Origin: an uncultured Synechococcus sp.
GTDB taxonomy: Bacteria; Cyanobacteriota; Cyanobacteriia; Phormidesmidales; Phormidesmidaceae
NCBI GenBank assembly: GCA_937911865.1
Contig: CALDSK010000032.1
Location: 1 to 46,236, forward strand
DNA length: 46,236 nt
Reading direction: 5' to 3'
Positions within the stretch are counted from its first letter, which is position 1. Every line of letters begins with the position of its first letter. Both the position numbers and the translations under genes were made by a program. Shown here one piece after another: positions 7,748-16,743 of this stretch. The notes below the pieces were generated by a model. The model had not been told where the DNA came from. It was given only the letters and a program-made list of their open reading frames with translations, and ran no database searches.

Positions 7748-8833
7748 CTAAGACGAAGCCATCGCTGAGCGATCGGGGCGAGCAAATATCATGCGACCTG
7801 CTGAAGTTTGTAGCGCGCCAGTTACCACGACAACTAAATTATCGCCAATGAATTCATTGCCCTCTTCTATTACCACCATTGTACCGTCGTTCAAATAGCC
7901 GACGCCCTGAGAAGGCTCTTTGCCTTCTTTAAGGACGCGAATTTCGATATCGTCGCCCGGTAAGTAGGTAGGACGCAAGGACTTGGCCAGGTCATTAATG
8001 TTAAGGACGCTGACTTGCTGCACACTGGCGACTTTGTTGAGGTTGTAGTCAGTCGTGAGCAAATCGGCCTTCATTTCTTGGGCTAGTCTCACTAGCTTGG
8101 CATCCACCAGGTTGATGTCGTCATAATCTGCCGGATCGATTACGACCCGTTCTGGATAGGTCTTGCGAATGCGCCCAATTATATCTAGCCCTCGGCGACC
8201 CCTAGCCCGCTTTTGATCGCTAGAGGAGTCAGCAACCCGCTGAAGCTCTTGCAGCACAAATTGAGGGACGAGCAGCTGACCTTCGATAAAGCCCGTTTTG
8301 AGCAAATCTTCTATACGACCATCAATAATACAGCTGGTGTCGAGCACCTTAGCCTTAGAAGGTTTGATGGTGCCTTCGTTAATCAAAATGGTTTCGTAGC
8401 TGTTGGGATTGATCAGCCGTAGTAAAGCCCTGCCATTAGATTCAGCTAGTGTCATCCCCGATACAGCAAACAGCAAACTGCCCATCACAGCCGTCACCGG
8501 CTTAATAAAGCCAAACTCTTTAGGAAACGGCAACAAGAAGAGAGGGGCCAGCATCAGATTGGCAATCAATAGACCAATGACCAAACCGGCCGCTCTTGCG
8601 AGCAGACGGTCAGGGGCCATGTCTTTGATGTCTCGCTCTACCCGTCGATAGCTGGTTTGTACGATAAGGCCAATAGCCACGCCAACTAAAGCGCCAAAGC
8701 CAGCGGTCACCGACTCTAACCCTTCAATATTGGTCACCTGCGCCAGCGCAGCATCTGGCAAAAAGTCGATGCTGAAAAAGCCAACGGCTGCCCCGGTGAG
8801 AACAAATGAAAATACAATTAGTGCGTCGAGCAT
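7748..8833 (-). CDS. Membrane-anchored PIN/TRAM domain protein (YacL-like)
   Basis: The 361-residue protein has three or four hydrophobic segments in residues 1-135, including LIVFSFVLTGAAVGFF and LVIGLLIANLMLAPLFLLPF. A PIN nuclease-fold domain follows from about 168, beginning VLDTSCIIDGRIEDLL, with the acidic VDAKLVRLAQ and TTDYNLNKVA motifs. A C-terminal TRAM domain occupies about 290-350 (DIEIRVLKEGKEPSQGVGYL, VVIEEGNEFIGDNLVVVVTG). The order matches Bacillus YacL and its widespread cyanobacterial homologues. The PIN acidic residues are present, so RNase activity at the inner membrane is likely but not demonstrated for the family. It is divergent from hemW across a 185-bp intergenic region. 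Confidence 0.93.
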   Translation of the reverse strand: MLDALIVFSFVLTGAAVGFFSIDFLPDAALAQVTNIEGLESVTAGFGALVGVAIGLIVQTSYRRVERDIKDMAPDRLLARAAGLVIGLLIANLMLAPLFLLPFPKEFGFIKPVTAVMGSLLFAVSGMTLAESNGRALLRLINPNSYETILINEGTIKPSKAKVLDTSCIIDGRIEDLLKTGFIEGQLLVPQFVLQELQRVADSSSDQKRARGRRGLDIIGRIRKTYPERVVIDPADYDDINLVDAKLVRLAQEMKADLLTTDYNLNKVASVQQVSVLNINDLAKSLRPTYLPGDDIEIRVLKEGKEPSQGVGYLNDGTMVVIEEGNEFIGDNLVVVVTGALQTSAGRMIFARPDRSAMASS

Positions 8834-9018
8834 AGGATAGGTATAAAGTGCTTGGCGACGATTCGCCTTGAAATTCGCGCGGCAAGGGCTAAAGGGGCGT
8901 TACCTAAGCCTTTGGATGGAGAATCACTGGCGCGCTGAAAAGCACTGACGTGGTTAAGATTACGGCTATTATAGGGGGTGAAGATTGCGCTTCACACTTG
9001 TAATCGTTTTTTGTAATC

Positions 9019-10308
9019 TTGCCTTCTCTCATCAGGCCTAAAGCAGCATACATTCATATTCCATTTTGCCGCAGACGATGTTTTTACTGCGATTTTGCAA
9101 TATCCGTCGTGGGAAACCACAAGCGCGGTGAAACGTCTGCCACGATGGGCCAATATATAGAGACGTTAGTCGCAGAGATTGAAGCAACGCCTGTGCTGGG
9201 AGCCTGCGAAGCGCAAGCGACTCAACCGTTAGAAACCGTATTCTTTGGTGGTGGAACGCCTTCACTACTAGCCGTTTCTCAGCTGGAAACGATCCTCACC
9301 GCGCTCGATCGGCGCTTCGGCATCGCCTCGACCGCTGAAGTTTCGATGGAAATGGACCCGGCCACGTTTAACCTATCGCATGCGCAGGGCTATCGGGCAG
9401 CCGGAATTAACCGAGTCAGTTTAGGGGCGCAGGCTTTTCAAGATAAGCTGCTAGCCGCCGCCGGGCGTTTTCATCGCCGCGCGGATATTGCCAGGGCTGT
9501 CGCGCTGCTAAGACAGGCAGGATTCGAAAATATCAGTCTAGATTTGATGTCAGGGTTACCGCATCAAACGCTAGCACAGTGGGAGTCGTCATTACGAGAA
9601 GCGATCGCACTCCACCCCACCCATCTCTCCATCTACGACCTCATCGTCGAACCCCAGACCGCATTCGCCCGCTATTTCACGCCAGGAGAAGCCCCTTTAC
9701 CCAGCGATCGCCTGACCGCCGAAATGTACAACATGGCTCAAGCGATGCTGGTCGCCCACGGCTACGACCACTACGAAATTTGTAACTACGCCCAGCCAGG
9801 CTACGAATCGCAGCACAACCTGACCTACTGGCTTTGTCACCCCAACTATGGCTTTGGCATGGGCGCGACCAGCTATCTACCGCAGCCGTCCGGTCCGCAG
9901 CGAATAGATCGCCCTCGCACACAGGCGACCTATCGCACTTGGGTAGAGGCCTTTGCTCAAAATTCTGGAACGACAGCAGATCCGACGCTACCGCCCAGCG
10001 AGCAGGTACTAGAAACCATCATGATGGGCCTGCGGTTAAAGCCAGGTATTTCAGTAGATGAGATTTATCGAGTGTATGGCGAAGCGGGATTAGTGGAGTT
10101 AGGTCAGGCGATCGCACCTCACGTCGCCAACCGTTGGGTCATAATTGAGCCAGCAGCGTGTCATTCAGGCGATAGCCCAGTCGCTCAAAAAATCCTGAAA
10201 CCGTCTCATAGAATCAGGCTCAGCGATCCCCAAGGTTTTTTGATGTCTAATGTTGTGATTACTGATGCGTTCAACGCCTTAGAGAAAGTGACATCGGCTA
10301 ACCGCTAG
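9019..10308 (+). CDS. hemW: Radical SAM heme chaperone HemW
   Basis: The radical SAM motif CRRRCFYCDF gives Cys17, Cys21 and Cys24 followed by x-Phe. HemW has Phe where true HemN coproporphyrinogen dehydrogenases have a fourth Cys. Further family landmarks are FFGGGTPSLL, SMEMDPATF, INRVSLGAQAFQ, ISLDLMSGLPHQT, HLSIYDLIVE and the C-terminal HemN-C region with ETIMMGLRLKPGI. HemW binds heme and delivers it to membrane cytochromes. The start is TTG at 9019: the conserved fold begins at residue 8 and no ATG lies between the upstream stop and the motif. The 429-residue length is slightly longer than usual because of a C-terminal extension. Many cyanobacterial copies are annotated as HemN-like. 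Confidence 0.93.
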   Translation: MPSLIRPKAAYIHIPFCRRRCFYCDFAISVVGNHKRGETSATMGQYIETLVAEIEATPVLGACEAQATQPLETVFFGGGTPSLLAVSQLETILTALDRRFGIASTAEVSMEMDPATFNLSHAQGYRAAGINRVSLGAQAFQDKLLAAAGRFHRRADIARAVALLRQAGFENISLDLMSGLPHQTLAQWESSLREAIALHPTHLSIYDLIVEPQTAFARYFTPGEAPLPSDRLTAEMYNMAQAMLVAHGYDHYEICNYAQPGYESQHNLTYWLCHPNYGFGMGATSYLPQPSGPQRIDRPRTQATYRTWVEAFAQNSGTTADPTLPPSEQVLETIMMGLRLKPGISVDEIYRVYGEAGLVELGQAIAPHVANRWVIIEPAACHSGDSPVAQKILKPSHRIRLSDPQGFLMSNVVITDAFNALEKVTSANR

Positions 10309-10364
10309 CACTGACACCCGAACAGTGACATTCGAACACTGGCATCCAAGCACTGACGCTTAAG
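10309..10364 (+). repeat. Four degenerate 14-nt tandem repeats
   Basis: Directly after the hemW stop, 14-nt units follow one another: CACTGACACCCGAA, CAGTGACATTCGAA, CACTGGCATCCAAG and CACTGACGCTTAAG. Period and direction are constant; the function is unknown. The rest of the gap to serA holds its promoter region, but no consensus box is clear. Confidence 0.6.
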
Positions 10365-10491
10365 ACACTTTTAAATAATAAGGAAATCACAACCTTTCGA
10401 GTACAGCTCCCGCTTTGCAGTAATATAGCCCTCTGTGTAAAGACCACTGTACAGAACTCGAACTCTTCTAGCCGCTCCTTCTATTTTCTTT

Positions 10492-12072
10492 ATGCCTAAG
10501 GTACTCGTCTCCGATCCTATTGACCAAGCCGGTTTGGACATTCTCTCCCAAGTCGCCACTGTAGATGTCAAAACAAAACTACCCTTAGAAGAACTGGTCT
10601 CGATTATTCCTGAGTATGACGCTCTGATGATTCGATCAGGGACCAAGGTAACTCAGGCTGTGATTGAAGCCGGCAAAAATCTCAAGATTATCGGCCGCGC
10701 TGGCGTCGGGGTAGATAACGTAGACGTCCCTGCAGCTACCCGCCGTGGCATTGTGGTAGTTAACTCACCCGAAGGCAACACCATTGCCGCCGCCGAACAC
10801 GCCCTAGCGATGATGCTGTCGATGTCGCGCTATATTCCAGCGGCGAACAAATCAATGAAGGCAGGCGACTGGAACCGTAAAGCGTTTACCGGCGTAGAAG
10901 TTTATAAAAAGACGTTGGGCGTTGTTGGGCTCGGTAAAATTGGCTCTCACGTGGCGACCGTAGCACGGGCCATGGGCATGAATTTACTGGCGTTCGATCC
11001 ATTTATTTCGAGCGATCGCGCTGAAGAACTCGGCTGTCGCCTGGTCGAAATGGATCTTCTCCTCAGCGAATCCGACTACATTACCCTCCACATTCCCAAA
11101 ACGCCTGAAACCGCGAACCTCATCAACGCCGACTCGCTGTCAAAAATGAAGCCCACCGCCCGCATTGTCAACTGCGCTCGCGGCGGCATCATCGATGAAG
11201 AAGCCCTCGCAAAGGCCCTGACCGACGGCGTGATTGCAGGCGCGGCGTTAGATGTTTACAGCCAAGAGCCCCTGGGCGAATCTCCGCTGAGAGCCGTTGA
11301 TAAGTCACTAGTACTCACCCCTCACCTGGGCGCTTCTACCGCAGAAGCCCAGGTCAATGTGGCTGTGGACGTCGCTGAGCAAATCCGTGACGTTTTGCTA
11401 GAGCTGCCCGCCCGCTCAGCGGTCAACATTCCGGGCCTACGACCAGACGTCCTCGAAAAGCTTCGCCCTTATCTGCAGCTCGCAGAAACGCTGGGCAACT
11501 TCGTTGGTCAGCTAGCCGGTGGCCGGATTGAAGAACTCAACATTCGCTTGCAGGGCGAGCTGGCCGAAAACGACACCAAGCCAATTGTGATTGCAGCGCT
11601 CAAGGGCCTGCTATCCAACGCCCTGCAAGAGCGCGTAAACTACGTGAACGCTTCGATTGAGGCCAAAGAGCGCGGGATTCGCGTGGTCGAAACGCGCGAT
11701 ACCACCGCTGAAGACTACACCGGTTCGCTGTATCTATCGGCCAAAGGCTCCTTGGGCCAGCATTCGGTCACAGGCGTTCTGCTAGGCGGCACTGAAGTTC
11801 GCATCATTGATATGGACGACTTCCCAATTAACGTACCGCCCACCAAGTACATGCTCTTTACGCTGCACCGTGATATGCCCGGTATCATTGGTAAAATCGG
11901 CTCTTTGCTCGGTAGCTTCAATGTAAACATTGCCAGCATGCAGGTGGGCCGTAAAATCGTGCGAGGCGACGCCGTTATGGTGCTTAGTATCGATGACCCA
12001 CTGCCCGCAGGCATTTTAGAAGAGATCAAAAAAGAACCCGGCATTCGCGATGCCTACACGGTGGCGCTGTAA
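10492..12072 (+). CDS. serA: D-3-phosphoglycerate dehydrogenase
   Basis: The 526-residue protein catalyses the first step of serine synthesis, oxidising 3-phosphoglycerate to 3-phosphohydroxypyruvate with NAD. It has the long form: a split substrate-binding domain, a Rossmann NAD domain (VVGLGKIGSHVA near 145) and the catalytic Arg in NCARGGIIDEEAL. The catalytic Glu lies in the segment around LDVYSQEPL, and the His in LTPHLGAST. An intervening ASB domain (about 320-440) and a C-terminal ACT domain (about 453-526, MLFTLHRDMPGIIGKIGSLL) complete it; the ACT domain usually mediates serine feedback. It starts with ATG, is full length and shows no lesions. prmA follows 166 bp downstream in the same direction; the gap contains a long inverted repeat, so cotranscription is uncertain. 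Confidence 0.97.
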   Translation: MPKVLVSDPIDQAGLDILSQVATVDVKTKLPLEELVSIIPEYDALMIRSGTKVTQAVIEAGKNLKIIGRAGVGVDNVDVPAATRRGIVVVNSPEGNTIAAAEHALAMMLSMSRYIPAANKSMKAGDWNRKAFTGVEVYKKTLGVVGLGKIGSHVATVARAMGMNLLAFDPFISSDRAEELGCRLVEMDLLLSESDYITLHIPKTPETANLINADSLSKMKPTARIVNCARGGIIDEEALAKALTDGVIAGAALDVYSQEPLGESPLRAVDKSLVLTPHLGASTAEAQVNVAVDVAEQIRDVLLELPARSAVNIPGLRPDVLEKLRPYLQLAETLGNFVGQLAGGRIEELNIRLQGELAENDTKPIVIAALKGLLSNALQERVNYVNASIEAKERGIRVVETRDTTAEDYTGSLYLSAKGSLGQHSVTGVLLGGTEVRIIDMDDFPINVPPTKYMLFTLHRDMPGIIGKIGSLLGSFNVNIASMQVGRKIVRGDAVMVLSIDDPLPAGILEEIKKEPGIRDAYTVAL

Positions 12073-12105
12073 GGACTTACATAAACACTTACAGTCGGGA
12101 CTTAC

Positions 12106-12185
12106 AGAGTCTGTAGCGGGATAGCAATGCAGCCATGCCTTTGCTTCTAATAGCTTTTTCTAATAGCTTTGCCTCTACAGACTCT
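12106..12185. repeat. 11-bp inverted repeat between serA and prmA
   Basis: AGAGTCTGTAG (12106-12116) and CTACAGACTCT (12175-12185) are exact reverse complements around a 58-nt loop, which contains a direct repeat of TCTAATAGCTTT. There is no T-run after the right arm, so it is not a classical terminator. It could be a long mRNA stem upstream of prmA. Confidence 0.4.
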
Positions 12186-12238
12186 AAACAACACAGCTCT
12201 AGGTAATTCAGAGCAGGTAAGACTCTCAATCACGCCTC

Positions 12239-13249
12239 ATGTCAGCCGATCTTCCCAACTCCGAGCAAGAGCCCACAAAAGACCCTGAACAGTGGTGGGA
12301 GGTGACCATTCTCTGTCCGCTCGCCCTAGAAGACAGCGTCTACTGGGCTTGCGACGAGCTAGGCAGTAAAGGCACAGCCAGCCAAACCAAAGATGATAGG
12401 CGCATCGTAACGGCCTATTTTCCTGAAGTGCAGTTTCAGCCGCAAGACTTTGAAGGGTTAAAATCTACGCTACTCAACAGCGCGGCTAAGCAAGCCGATG
12501 TTTTACTCAGCAGCGCGGCCAGCCGGGCAGGCGGGCTCACAACCCTACCGTCTGTAGAGATTAGCTGGCAGTTAATTGACGAAGAAGACTGGGCCAAAAG
12601 CTGGAAAAATCACTGGAAGCCGGAAGAAATTGGCGATCGCCTACTGATCAATCCCGCCTGGATGACGCCACCCGAAACGGCCCGGACCATTCTCACGCTC
12701 GATCCGGGCAGCGCCTTTGGCACAGGCGCACATGCCACCACCCAGCTTTGTCTAGAAGCACTCGAAAAGCAGTCTTTAGCCGATGCCACGCTGGCAGATA
12801 TCGGCTGCGGCTCTGGCATTCTTTCTATTGTCTCGCTGCTGTACGGCGCGAAGCAGGCTTTTGCGGCTGATGTCGATCCGCTGGCAGTTAGCTCTACAGC
12901 ATCGAATGCCCGCGTCAATAATGTCGCAGCAGAGCGCCTACCCGTCGAGCTAGGCAGTTTGCCAGAAATCATCGAACTGGCAAAAGCCGCCAACGCCCTG
13001 CCGGTAGACGGCATCGTCTGCAATATTCTCTCAGAAATTATCGTGGGGCTAATCATTCCCAGGCTCAGTGAGCTAGCCGGACCAAACACCTGGGGAATTT
13101 TGAGCGGTATTTTGACCAGCAAAGCGCCCTGGGTAGAAGAACACTTGGTTGCCTATGGCTGGCAGGTCACTGGTATCACGCATCAAGACGAATGGTGCGC
13201 GATGACCATCCAGCTGGCTGACAAAGCTAGTAACGGATTAAGCCAATGA
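12239..13249 (+). CDS. prmA: Ribosomal protein L11 methyltransferase
   Basis: PrmA trimethylates ribosomal protein L11 using S-adenosylmethionine. The 336-residue product has the family's N-terminal substrate-binding domain (WWEVTILCPLALEDSVYWAC) and the linker DEEDWAKSWKNHWKP. The catalytic domain contains LDPGSAFGTGAHATTQLC, the SAM-binding LADIGCGSGILSI (about 183-195) and the NPPY-like VCNILSEII. All are standard PrmA landmarks. The length is slightly above the bacterial norm, as is usual in cyanobacteria. The 3' end overlaps the next small gene by 4 nt (ATGA), which suggests translational coupling. Confidence 0.96.
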   Translation: MSADLPNSEQEPTKDPEQWWEVTILCPLALEDSVYWACDELGSKGTASQTKDDRRIVTAYFPEVQFQPQDFEGLKSTLLNSAAKQADVLLSSAASRAGGLTTLPSVEISWQLIDEEDWAKSWKNHWKPEEIGDRLLINPAWMTPPETARTILTLDPGSAFGTGAHATTQLCLEALEKQSLADATLADIGCGSGILSIVSLLYGAKQAFAADVDPLAVSSTASNARVNNVAAERLPVELGSLPEIIELAKAANALPVDGIVCNILSEIIVGLIIPRLSELAGPNTWGILSGILTSKAPWVEEHLVAYGWQVTGITHQDEWCAMTIQLADKASNGLSQ

Positions 13250-13476
13250 GAGATGCCGTGAGAGATACCGTGAGAGATGCCGTGAGAGATGTCGCCATTT
13301 TTTTGCTCAAAGTTTTGGTCCTATCAGCGGGCCTGAGCGTTTTGATCAAAACGGGGGGCCCTGTGCTGCCCTTAGCAGAAATAGAGGGAAAGGCGCTGAA
13401 TTACTTAGCGATCGCACTCGTCACACTCCCAAGCCTCATTCTTGGCAGCCTCCTGTACGTCAAAAGCCGCAGCTAG
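13246..13476 (+). CDS. Small membrane protein coupled to prmA
   Basis: A 76-residue protein whose ATG overlaps the prmA stop (ATGA). After a repetitive hydrophilic head (four 12-nt units encoding RDAV/RDTV/RDAV/RDVA, 13249-13296) it has two hydrophobic helices: IFLLKVLVLSAGLSVLI and YLAIALVTLPSLILGSLLYV. The region from about residue 17 onward looks like a short two-helix membrane protein of a type I associate with the position after prmA in cyanobacteria; that association is from memory. The repeat head is probably an expansion specific to this strain. Function unknown. Confidence 0.75.
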   Translation: MRDAVRDTVRDAVRDVAIFLLKVLVLSAGLSVLIKTGGPVLPLAEIEGKALNYLAIALVTLPSLILGSLLYVKSRS

Positions 13477-13548
13477 CCAAGCTTTAAGCCTCATTACTGA
13501 CCGCGGCGACGGCGTCCACCGCTTAGATCTGCTCAAAGAGACTGCTCC

Positions 13549-14754
13549 ATGCGCACCATTGCCGAGATTAACGACAAAATCCGCCAGGGCAACGCGATCG
13601 CTTGGACCATTACAGAAGCTAAAGCGCAAATTGCTGAGCGGGGCGTTGTTGAAGCAGCTAAAGTCGTTGACGTTGTGACCACAGGTGCCTTCGAGCCGAT
13701 GGAGGGCTCTGGCGCTATCTTGAATTTGGGCCAGACTGACCCACCGATCAAAATTGCTGAGTGTCACCTGGACGGCGTACTGGCTTACGCGGGCTTCGGG
13801 GCCGTCGATTTGTATTTGGGGGCAGGGCAAATGGCCTCGTCCCGACGAGATAGCAGCCGAGATAGCAGCCGAGACGGCGACCCAGAAGAGCGAGGCGGGG
13901 GCCATGTGATTGCAGATTTAATCGCCGATAAGCCCGTAAGCCTGAGTGCGATTGGTCAGGCAACTGACTGCTATCCTCGAACCGGGTTAGATACGACCAT
14001 TACGCGCGATCGCATTAACCAGTTCTATCTGTTCAATCCGCGTAACCTGTACCAAAACTTCATTGTGGCGGTCAACGGCGGAGAGCGACCACTCTTCACC
14101 TACCTGGGCCCGCTGCAGCCTCGGCTGGGCAACGCGGTCTATGCCAACATCGGCGCACTCTCCCCATTCTTAAACGACCCCGATCTACAAACCATCGGCA
14201 TCGGCACCCGCATTCTCCTCGGCGGCGGCGAAGGCTACATCGCCTGGGAAGGCACCCAGCATTTCCCGCTTCAAAGGCGCCTTCCGAATAGAGCGCCCGT
14301 TGGCCCTGCGGCGACCGTTGCCCTCATAGGTGACGCCAAACGGATGGACAGCCACTGGGTGCGAGGCTGCTACTTCAAAGGCTATGGCCCTTCTCTGATG
14401 CTAGGGGTAGGCGTGCCTATTCCCATTTTGAGCGAGGAAATATTGGCCCGCTGCGCCATCACAGACGAAGAGCTGGTCGCGCCCGTGGTCGATTTCTCCA
14501 TTCCGAGACGCGTGCGCCCTACGTTTGGGCTAGTTAGCTACGCCCAGCTAAAATCTGGGCAGCTAATCCTAGACGGCAAAAAAGTTAGAACGGCCCCCCT
14601 GGCTAGCCTTTACCTGGCTAGTCAAGCGGCGCTCGATCTAAAGCAGCGGATTGAGTCGGGTGAGTTTGAGCTGACCAGTGCGATCGCCCCATTACCAGCA
14701 GACACTCGCCTGATGCCACAAGACACCTGGGGAACACAAATAGATATGACATAG
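13549..14754 (+). CDS. DUF39 / homocysteine biosynthesis-type protein
   Basis: The 401-residue product opens MRTIAEINDKIRQGNAIAW and carries VVDVVTTGAFEPMEGSGAIL, DPPIKIAECHLDGV and GFGAVDLYLGA. These are hallmarks of the DUF39 (HcyBio, PF01837) family, which is implicated in sulfur assimilation to homocysteine in methanogens. Further landmarks are GIGTRILLGGGEGYIAWEGT and VPIPILSEEIL. Between about residues 98 and 124 there is a hydrophilic insert (RRDSSRDSSRDGDPEERGGG) encoded by 12-nt tandem units at 13846-13881. Like the 12-nt repeats in the preceding gene, it looks like recent slippage. The start at 13549 matches the family N-terminus. Its role in cyanobacteria is not settled. Confidence 0.9.
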   Translation: MRTIAEINDKIRQGNAIAWTITEAKAQIAERGVVEAAKVVDVVTTGAFEPMEGSGAILNLGQTDPPIKIAECHLDGVLAYAGFGAVDLYLGAGQMASSRRDSSRDSSRDGDPEERGGGHVIADLIADKPVSLSAIGQATDCYPRTGLDTTITRDRINQFYLFNPRNLYQNFIVAVNGGERPLFTYLGPLQPRLGNAVYANIGALSPFLNDPDLQTIGIGTRILLGGGEGYIAWEGTQHFPLQRRLPNRAPVGPAATVALIGDAKRMDSHWVRGCYFKGYGPSLMLGVGVPIPILSEEILARCAITDEELVAPVVDFSIPRRVRPTFGLVSYAQLKSGQLILDGKKVRTAPLASLYLASQAALDLKQRIESGEFELTSAIAPLPADTRLMPQDTWGTQIDMT

Positions 14755-14809
14755 GCCAGGCAGAGCGAACCCCGACCTGACCTATACTGTCGACTGTATT
14801 GTCAGCCTA

Positions 14810-14845
14810 ATATTGCTGCCAATCCATATATTGCTGCCAATCCAT
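14810..14845 (+). repeat. Perfect 18-nt tandem duplication
   Basis: ATATTGCTGCCAATCCAT occurs twice back to back (14810-14827 and 14828-14845) between the convergent DUF39 gene and the low-complexity minus-strand gene. Exact identity points to recent slippage or duplication. Confidence 0.7.
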
Positions 14846-14925
14846 GCTTGAGCTTTGGACTTCAGTTTTAAGCTTCAGCTTTTTTACTTCAGCTTTGAGA
14901 CAAGTCACCTAATCTAGCGTCTTAT

Positions 14926-16176
14926 CTATTCTTCTACCGATGCTTCCACCGCTTTAGGAGACGTACTTTCTACCGGCACATTTTCTACCGATGCGCTTTC
15001 TACGGGCGCACTTTCTACCGGCGCGCTTTTTTCTACCGGTGCACTATCCTCAGCAGGCTTTGCTTTTGGCTTAGGCTTGGGTGCAGCAGGCGCATTACTA
15101 CGCGCCTTTCCAGCAGGCGGACGACGACGAGAACCGGATTTCTTACCTTTTGCCTTCTTCTTAGGGGGCACTACTGCGATCGCCTTACCTTCTTTTAAGA
15201 TCAGCTCGCCTTCCTGACGCTCCACCGTCAAATCCCAGAAGTAGCCCGTAGTACGACCGGTTAGCGTGCCTTTTATGAGTAGCTTGAACGGTCGCTTAGG
15301 CTTAACCGTCTCAGACTTACTCTTCTGAACAATATTGACCAGAATCTCGCTGTCTTCCTCAGAATACTTAGCAATTTCACCCCTGACTGAGAAGTGATCG
15401 CACTGATCTGCTACTTCATCACTAGAGAGTGGACGCGTCTCATCCTCCTCGTTCATAGCATCGGCATTGAGCGTCTCAGGCTCCCAAACACCCACAATTT
15501 GTACGTGAAGCGCCGGTGTCTTTTCTTCTGACTCTTTGCCAGCCGCTTTGTCTTCTTCAGAATCTTTATAGAGCGTACGCGGATACACCACCCAAAGGTG
15601 GTCTTTCTCCAGATCCAAATGCTTTTTAATCAGGCTAGTCACCCGGCCCAGCAGAACCGCATCTACCAGCGTGCCATCAGCAACTTGAATATCGCCTCGA
15701 TTAAACTGATCTTCAGACGCAATATACTTTCCTTTCAGCAAACCAATGGCTCTGTACTGCATCGGCTCGCTGGGGAGCGAAATAGGGCCCGGCCTTTGCG
15801 GCGGAGCGGGTTCTTCTGGCGGCGCTGGCTTAGGTTCAACAGCAGCAGGCGCAGGGGCAGGTGGCTTGGGCCTAGCCGGTGGCTTTAGCAGTGAGCGGCT
15901 AGGCGGTTTGCGTAAGCCTTTAGCAGATTCGTTGCTTGAGAGTTGACCGTTGCTAGCACCATTGGTACTAGAACCGTTATTGCTAGAACTGTTGCTAACA
16001 GAACTATCGGTCGCGGTGCTGGCAATTGAACCACCGCTGCTGGCCGATCCACCAGTAGCGCGGGACGTCATCGTATTCGCGCGGGCAGAAGGCCGCGACT
16101 CGGCACCCAGCTGGCCTGTCGAAAGGCTCTGGGATGTGCTGACGGTGTAGGGGGGGCGGCTAGCGGCAGAACTCAT
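14926..16176 (-). CDS. Conserved core flanked by low-complexity arms, 416 aa
   Basis: Residues 1-130 are Ser/Asn-rich, then Pro/Ala/Lys-rich, and look disordered. A folded core of about 132-330 follows, with MQYRAIGLLKGKYIASEDQF, GTLVDAVLLGRVTSLIKKHL, HLWVVYPRT, LHVQIVGVWEPETL, DHFSVRGEIAKY and KRPFKLLIKGTLTGRTTGYF. I believe the core recurs across cyanobacteria without a known function. The C-terminal arm is very basic (PPKKKAKGKKSGSRRRPPAG), then a Pro/Val/Glu/Ser tail built of PVESA-like 15-nt units. The basic arm and small beta-rich core would suit RNA or ribosome binding, but that is inference. It lacks a signal peptide or membrane segment and is convergent with the DUF39 gene. Confidence 0.85.
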   Translation of the reverse strand: MSSAASRPPYTVSTSQSLSTGQLGAESRPSARANTMTSRATGGSASSGGSIASTATDSSVSNSSSNNGSSTNGASNGQLSSNESAKGLRKPPSRSLLKPPARPKPPAPAPAAVEPKPAPPEEPAPPQRPGPISLPSEPMQYRAIGLLKGKYIASEDQFNRGDIQVADGTLVDAVLLGRVTSLIKKHLDLEKDHLWVVYPRTLYKDSEEDKAAGKESEEKTPALHVQIVGVWEPETLNADAMNEEDETRPLSSDEVADQCDHFSVRGEIAKYSEEDSEILVNIVQKSKSETVKPKRPFKLLIKGTLTGRTTGYFWDLTVERQEGELILKEGKAIAVVPPKKKAKGKKSGSRRRPPAGKARSNAPAAPKPKPKAKPAEDSAPVEKSAPVESAPVESASVENVPVESTSPKAVEASVEE

Positions 16177-16743
16177 TAATATTCAAACTCCTGAAACTGT
16201 ACCTGCGACTCTGATGATGAAAAGAGAAAGCTGCTAGAGTAGCGTTGCCTTTTAGGCTGCTGAGCAGCGAGTAGTTCAGCAATACCCGCCCAGTGGGCAG
16301 GTACAAAAACCAGGTTAGCATTCACAACCAACTTGACTTCGGGCTCTCGCTACGGCTTCGCCAGTTTTTACAGACGCATATCGATATCTACATATAGATA
16401 AAGCCAACAGGCGAACCCGAGCTAACTGAATAAACCGTTTCTCTGGCTGGCACAGTCTGGCTGGCATACTGTAGCTAGCTCGTACTGGCTAGCGCATGCT
16501 GGTGGGCACATAGCAAAGTACCTCAGCTGAATTGTCTCTACAGGCTAGCGTAGACAACTAACCCATAGGACTGAGAGTTCACGGTTCTTGTCAAAAAGGG
16601 AACACCTTAGCATCAAAAACTATAAAAAAAGTTGTTTTGAGCACTTGTTAAGAAACTTCCTAAGCAACTTTATATTCGTCAAATCTCTTGACTAATAGTT
16701 CAGACCAACCAGCATAAATCCGTACTTTTTTGGGTAGCCTCAC

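Noticed and set aside
10309..10364. Short regular repeats considered as a CRISPR array
   Set aside because: 14-nt units with no spacers; no cas gene in the window.
12610..13122. 170-codon antisense frame opposite prmA
   Set aside because: Covers the SAM-binding core of a clear prmA; no recognisable domain and no start signal.
13405..13905. 166-codon antisense frame over the DUF39 gene start
   Set aside because: Lies opposite well-conserved DUF39 motifs and has no family features.
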